64,000 nt of DNA, taken from assembly GCF_024449025.1 (NCBI RefSeq), contig NZ_JAHLKM010000011.1, forward strand, positions 16,502-80,501. Reading direction: 5' to 3'. This document shows positions 62,646 to 64,000 of the stretch, piece after piece (positions within the stretch are counted from its first letter, which is position 1; every line of letters begins with the position of its first letter). The notes beneath the pieces are model-generated. The model did not search any database, was not told where the DNA came from, and worked only from the letters and a program-made list of their open reading frames with translations. A program made the position numbers and the translations under genes. Source of the DNA: Natronomonas aquatica. Its GTDB lineage: Archaea; Halobacteriota; Halobacteria; Halobacteriales; Haloarculaceae.

Positions 62646-63213
62646 TTAATCAGTAGGTTGATTCGGCGTAGGAAACACAATCATCCTGGTACCATCGCTG
62701 TGTCCGAAGTGGGCCGGCTCGTGGCAGTCGGACTCAATCCGCTCGCCGACGGCGTCTGCGAGTTCCTTGCACATGGTGTTGTCGTCGAAGTCGGCCCGTA
62801 CTTCCAAGTCAACGGCGGGGTCAACTGCACCCGAAACAACTCTCCAGCTCTCCGAACTGGCGGCCGGTATCGGTGGGTGCCGCCCCCGGCAGGAGATTCG
62901 AGCTATAGTAGTCAGTAGAGCTGTTTACACACCACTCACAGCAGGATGGCCAGCGATAGCCACGCTGGCCCGACACTCGCGAGTGGATCTGTACTGACTT
63001 CTACCGACTACTATAGTCGTCAGCGACCACTCTCCCGCTGGCGTTCGACGCCAGTTCGGGGCCGACGCACACGTCGGCAGGGTCGCGGTGGACGGTCCGC
63101 GCAGGACCGTCGAACATTACCGGCTCGTCGTCGCTTGGTTCCTCTGTCTGTCATTCTATTGACAGCCGATACGTCTCGTCGGCCGACTCGCCGCAGTACT
63201 GACAGGCCGTCAT
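62646..63213 (-). pseudogene. Broken zinc-finger-like gene
   Basis: On the minus strand a frame starts ATG at 63213 (MTACQYCGESADETYRLSIE, CxxC knuckle), meets an in-frame TGA at 63151-63153 and continues with coding-like sequence (PSDDEPVMFDGPARTVHRD) to the small inverted-repeat element at 62903-63016. After it, in another frame, comes strongly coding-like sequence (AVDPAVDLEVRADFDDN, then MCKELADAVGERIESDCHEP) ending TAA at 62646-62648. This fits one gene of roughly 150-160 codons interrupted by a TGA, probably from TGG, by an insertion and possibly by a frameshift. The function of the ancestor is unknown. Confidence 0.45.
62903..63016. repeat. MITE-like 114-bp inverted-repeat element
   Basis: The ends are perfect 11-bp inverted repeats, CTATAGTAGTC and GACTACTATAG, extending to 17 positions with one mismatch (next GTAGA matches). 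Inside are further short hairpins (GGCCAGCG/CGCTGGCC and ACTCGCGAGT). The size suggests a non-autonomous mobile element, though no clear target duplication is seen. Confidence 0.5.
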
Positions 63214-63260
63214 CGGCAGAGACCTCCGGCGGCCGCGATCCAGTTCATAGAGATTGGAGG

Positions 63261-64000
63261 CGGATACCCCGACCCTTGAGGTCGGGGAGGAAGCCGACAC
63301 TCGATGACACAAACCACCGCGATGGCAAGGTCGACTCCCCAACGTCTAACAAATGCTTTCAACTATTTCCAGGCATACTAATGAAGTATGCAGGTCGTCA
63401 GGAACATCCAGTTAAAGCTCGACGTTCCCGAGGACGCTCACAGTGTTCTCGATGAGACGTTCGAGCAATTCCGCCAAGCGGCCCAACACGTCGCTGACAC
63501 TGGATGGAGCGACGACCCCACTCAAATCACGGATACGAAAAACACGCTCCACGAACAGACCTACACCGCTGTTCGGAAGCAGACAAGTCTGCAAGCCAGT
63601 CTCGTCCAATCCGCCCGCAACCTCGCCGCCGCCGCACTCGGCAACTGCAAAGACCGCATCCTCGAAGACGGCAAAAAGGCAAGCAAGCCCGAGTTCCGAG
63701 GCTCAGTTGTCGTGTATAATGGGCGTACCATCACCTATCACGACGACCACGTTACCCTCGCCACGGTTGGCGATCGTGTGACCGCCGAGTTGGTCATGCC
63801 CGAAGACGATGCGGGGACACCCTTCGGGGAGTATTGGACGGATGACTGGGAACGCAAGGAAGCCACGCTGCACAAGCGTGACAGCACGTACTACCTCCAC
63901 GTCGCAGTCGAGAAACAAGTCGCCCCGGCTAATTCTGGCGACGAGCAGACCGAGAACGGAGTGGTTCTCGGCGTCGATTTGAACGTGGACGGCTACCTCG
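63261..64000 (+). mobile_element. IS200/IS605-family (IS1341-type) element, left part
   Basis: A left-end hairpin (8-bp stem CCCCGACC/GGTCGGGG, 63267-63287) is followed 100 bases later by a tnpB gene. There is no room for a tnpA gene between them, so this is a TnpB-only element unless tnpA lies beyond the window. The right end is outside. Confidence 0.7.
63388..64000 (+). CDS. tnpB: TnpB RNA-guided nuclease, 5' part
   Basis: 204 residues are visible from the ATG at 63388 (MQVVRNIQLKLDVPEDAHSV); the gene continues past the right edge. The N-terminal helical part (TYTAVRKQTSLQASLVQSAR) and the WED-like strands (VVVYNGRTITYHDDHVTLAT) are as in haloarchaeal TnpB, and the first RuvC motif begins at GVVLGVDLNVDGYL with the catalytic aspartate. 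TnpB cuts DNA guided by the omegaRNA made from the element's right end. The frame is intact as far as it can be seen. Confidence 0.88.
   Translation, partial: MQVVRNIQLKLDVPEDAHSVLDETFEQFRQAAQHVADTGWSDDPTQITDTKNTLHEQTYTAVRKQTSLQASLVQSARNLAAAALGNCKDRILEDGKKASKPEFRGSVVVYNGRTITYHDDHVTLATVGDRVTAELVMPEDDAGTPFGEYWTDDWERKEATLHKRDSTYYLHVAVEKQVAPANSGDEQTENGVVLGVDLNVDGYL

Overview
The window reads as chromosome of a halophilic archaeon (class Halobacteria). The evidence is high GC, acidic proteins, AT-rich TATA-type promoters about 25 bases from start codons (leaderless genes), a FolC-FolP fusion, bacterioruberin genes, an aIF5A-agmatinase pair, KaiC-like/PAS-kinase signalling genes and an RdfA/SMC-related pair. 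Genus cannot be fixed from sequence alone. All calls come from reading translations and motifs; no database search was run.

Layout. 1-9.3 kb: thiolase with a DUF35 partner, two small genes, a GNAT acetyltransferase, then a KaiC-like ATPase - PAS kinase - PAS kinase operon divergent from a glycosyltransferase. 9.3-16.5 kb: PadR-like regulator, folate fusion gene, acyl-CoA dehydrogenase, 3-hydroxyacyl-CoA dehydrogenase and methylmalonyl-CoA mutase large subunit. 16.5-23.1 kb: a hexapeptide acyltransferase behind an AT-rich spacer, then a four-gene minus-strand set (acyl-CoA synthetase, isovaleryl-type acyl-CoA dehydrogenase, acyl-CoA carboxylase beta, MaoC-like hydratase) that resembles a leucine/isovalerate route. 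23.4-28.4 kb: a complete tripartite tricarboxylate-type transporter (TctC-B-A), a UspA protein and a phosphotriesterase-homology hydrolase. 28.5-32.8 kb: HtpX, DapA-DapB, a winged-helix regulator and a phosphoesterase.

32.9-33.4 kb holds a decayed IS200/IS605-type element whose right end supplies the stop codon of an amine-oxidase-like gene. 34.8-44 kb: zinc-ribbon miniprotein, a threonine-synthase-like protein lacking the PLP lysine, LysE exporter, HD protein, CaiC-like ligase, amidase, PanB, TatD-like hydrolase, Na/Ca exchanger and NYN nuclease. 44-50 kb: gcvT and gcvH without gcvP, then the bacterioruberin set crtB, cruF, lyeJ, crtD. 50-54 kb: SDR, a very AT-rich spacer, and the SMC-related ATPase/RdfA divergent pair. 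54-62.6 kb: SDR, iron ADH, the aIF5A-speB-Nif3-like operon, methenyl-pterin cyclohydrolase Mch, CBS protein and small genes. 62.6-64 kb: a broken zinc-finger-like gene carrying a small inverted-repeat insertion, then a TnpB element cut by the window edge.

Functionally the window is dominated by acyl-CoA and branched-chain carbon catabolism, C1/folate metabolism, membrane carotenoids and signalling. The points most worth follow-up are the lysine-less threonine-synthase paralogue, the leucine-type cluster with an extended carboxylase subunit, the transporter-hydrolase island, the RdfA/SMC pair and the two IS200/IS605 traces.
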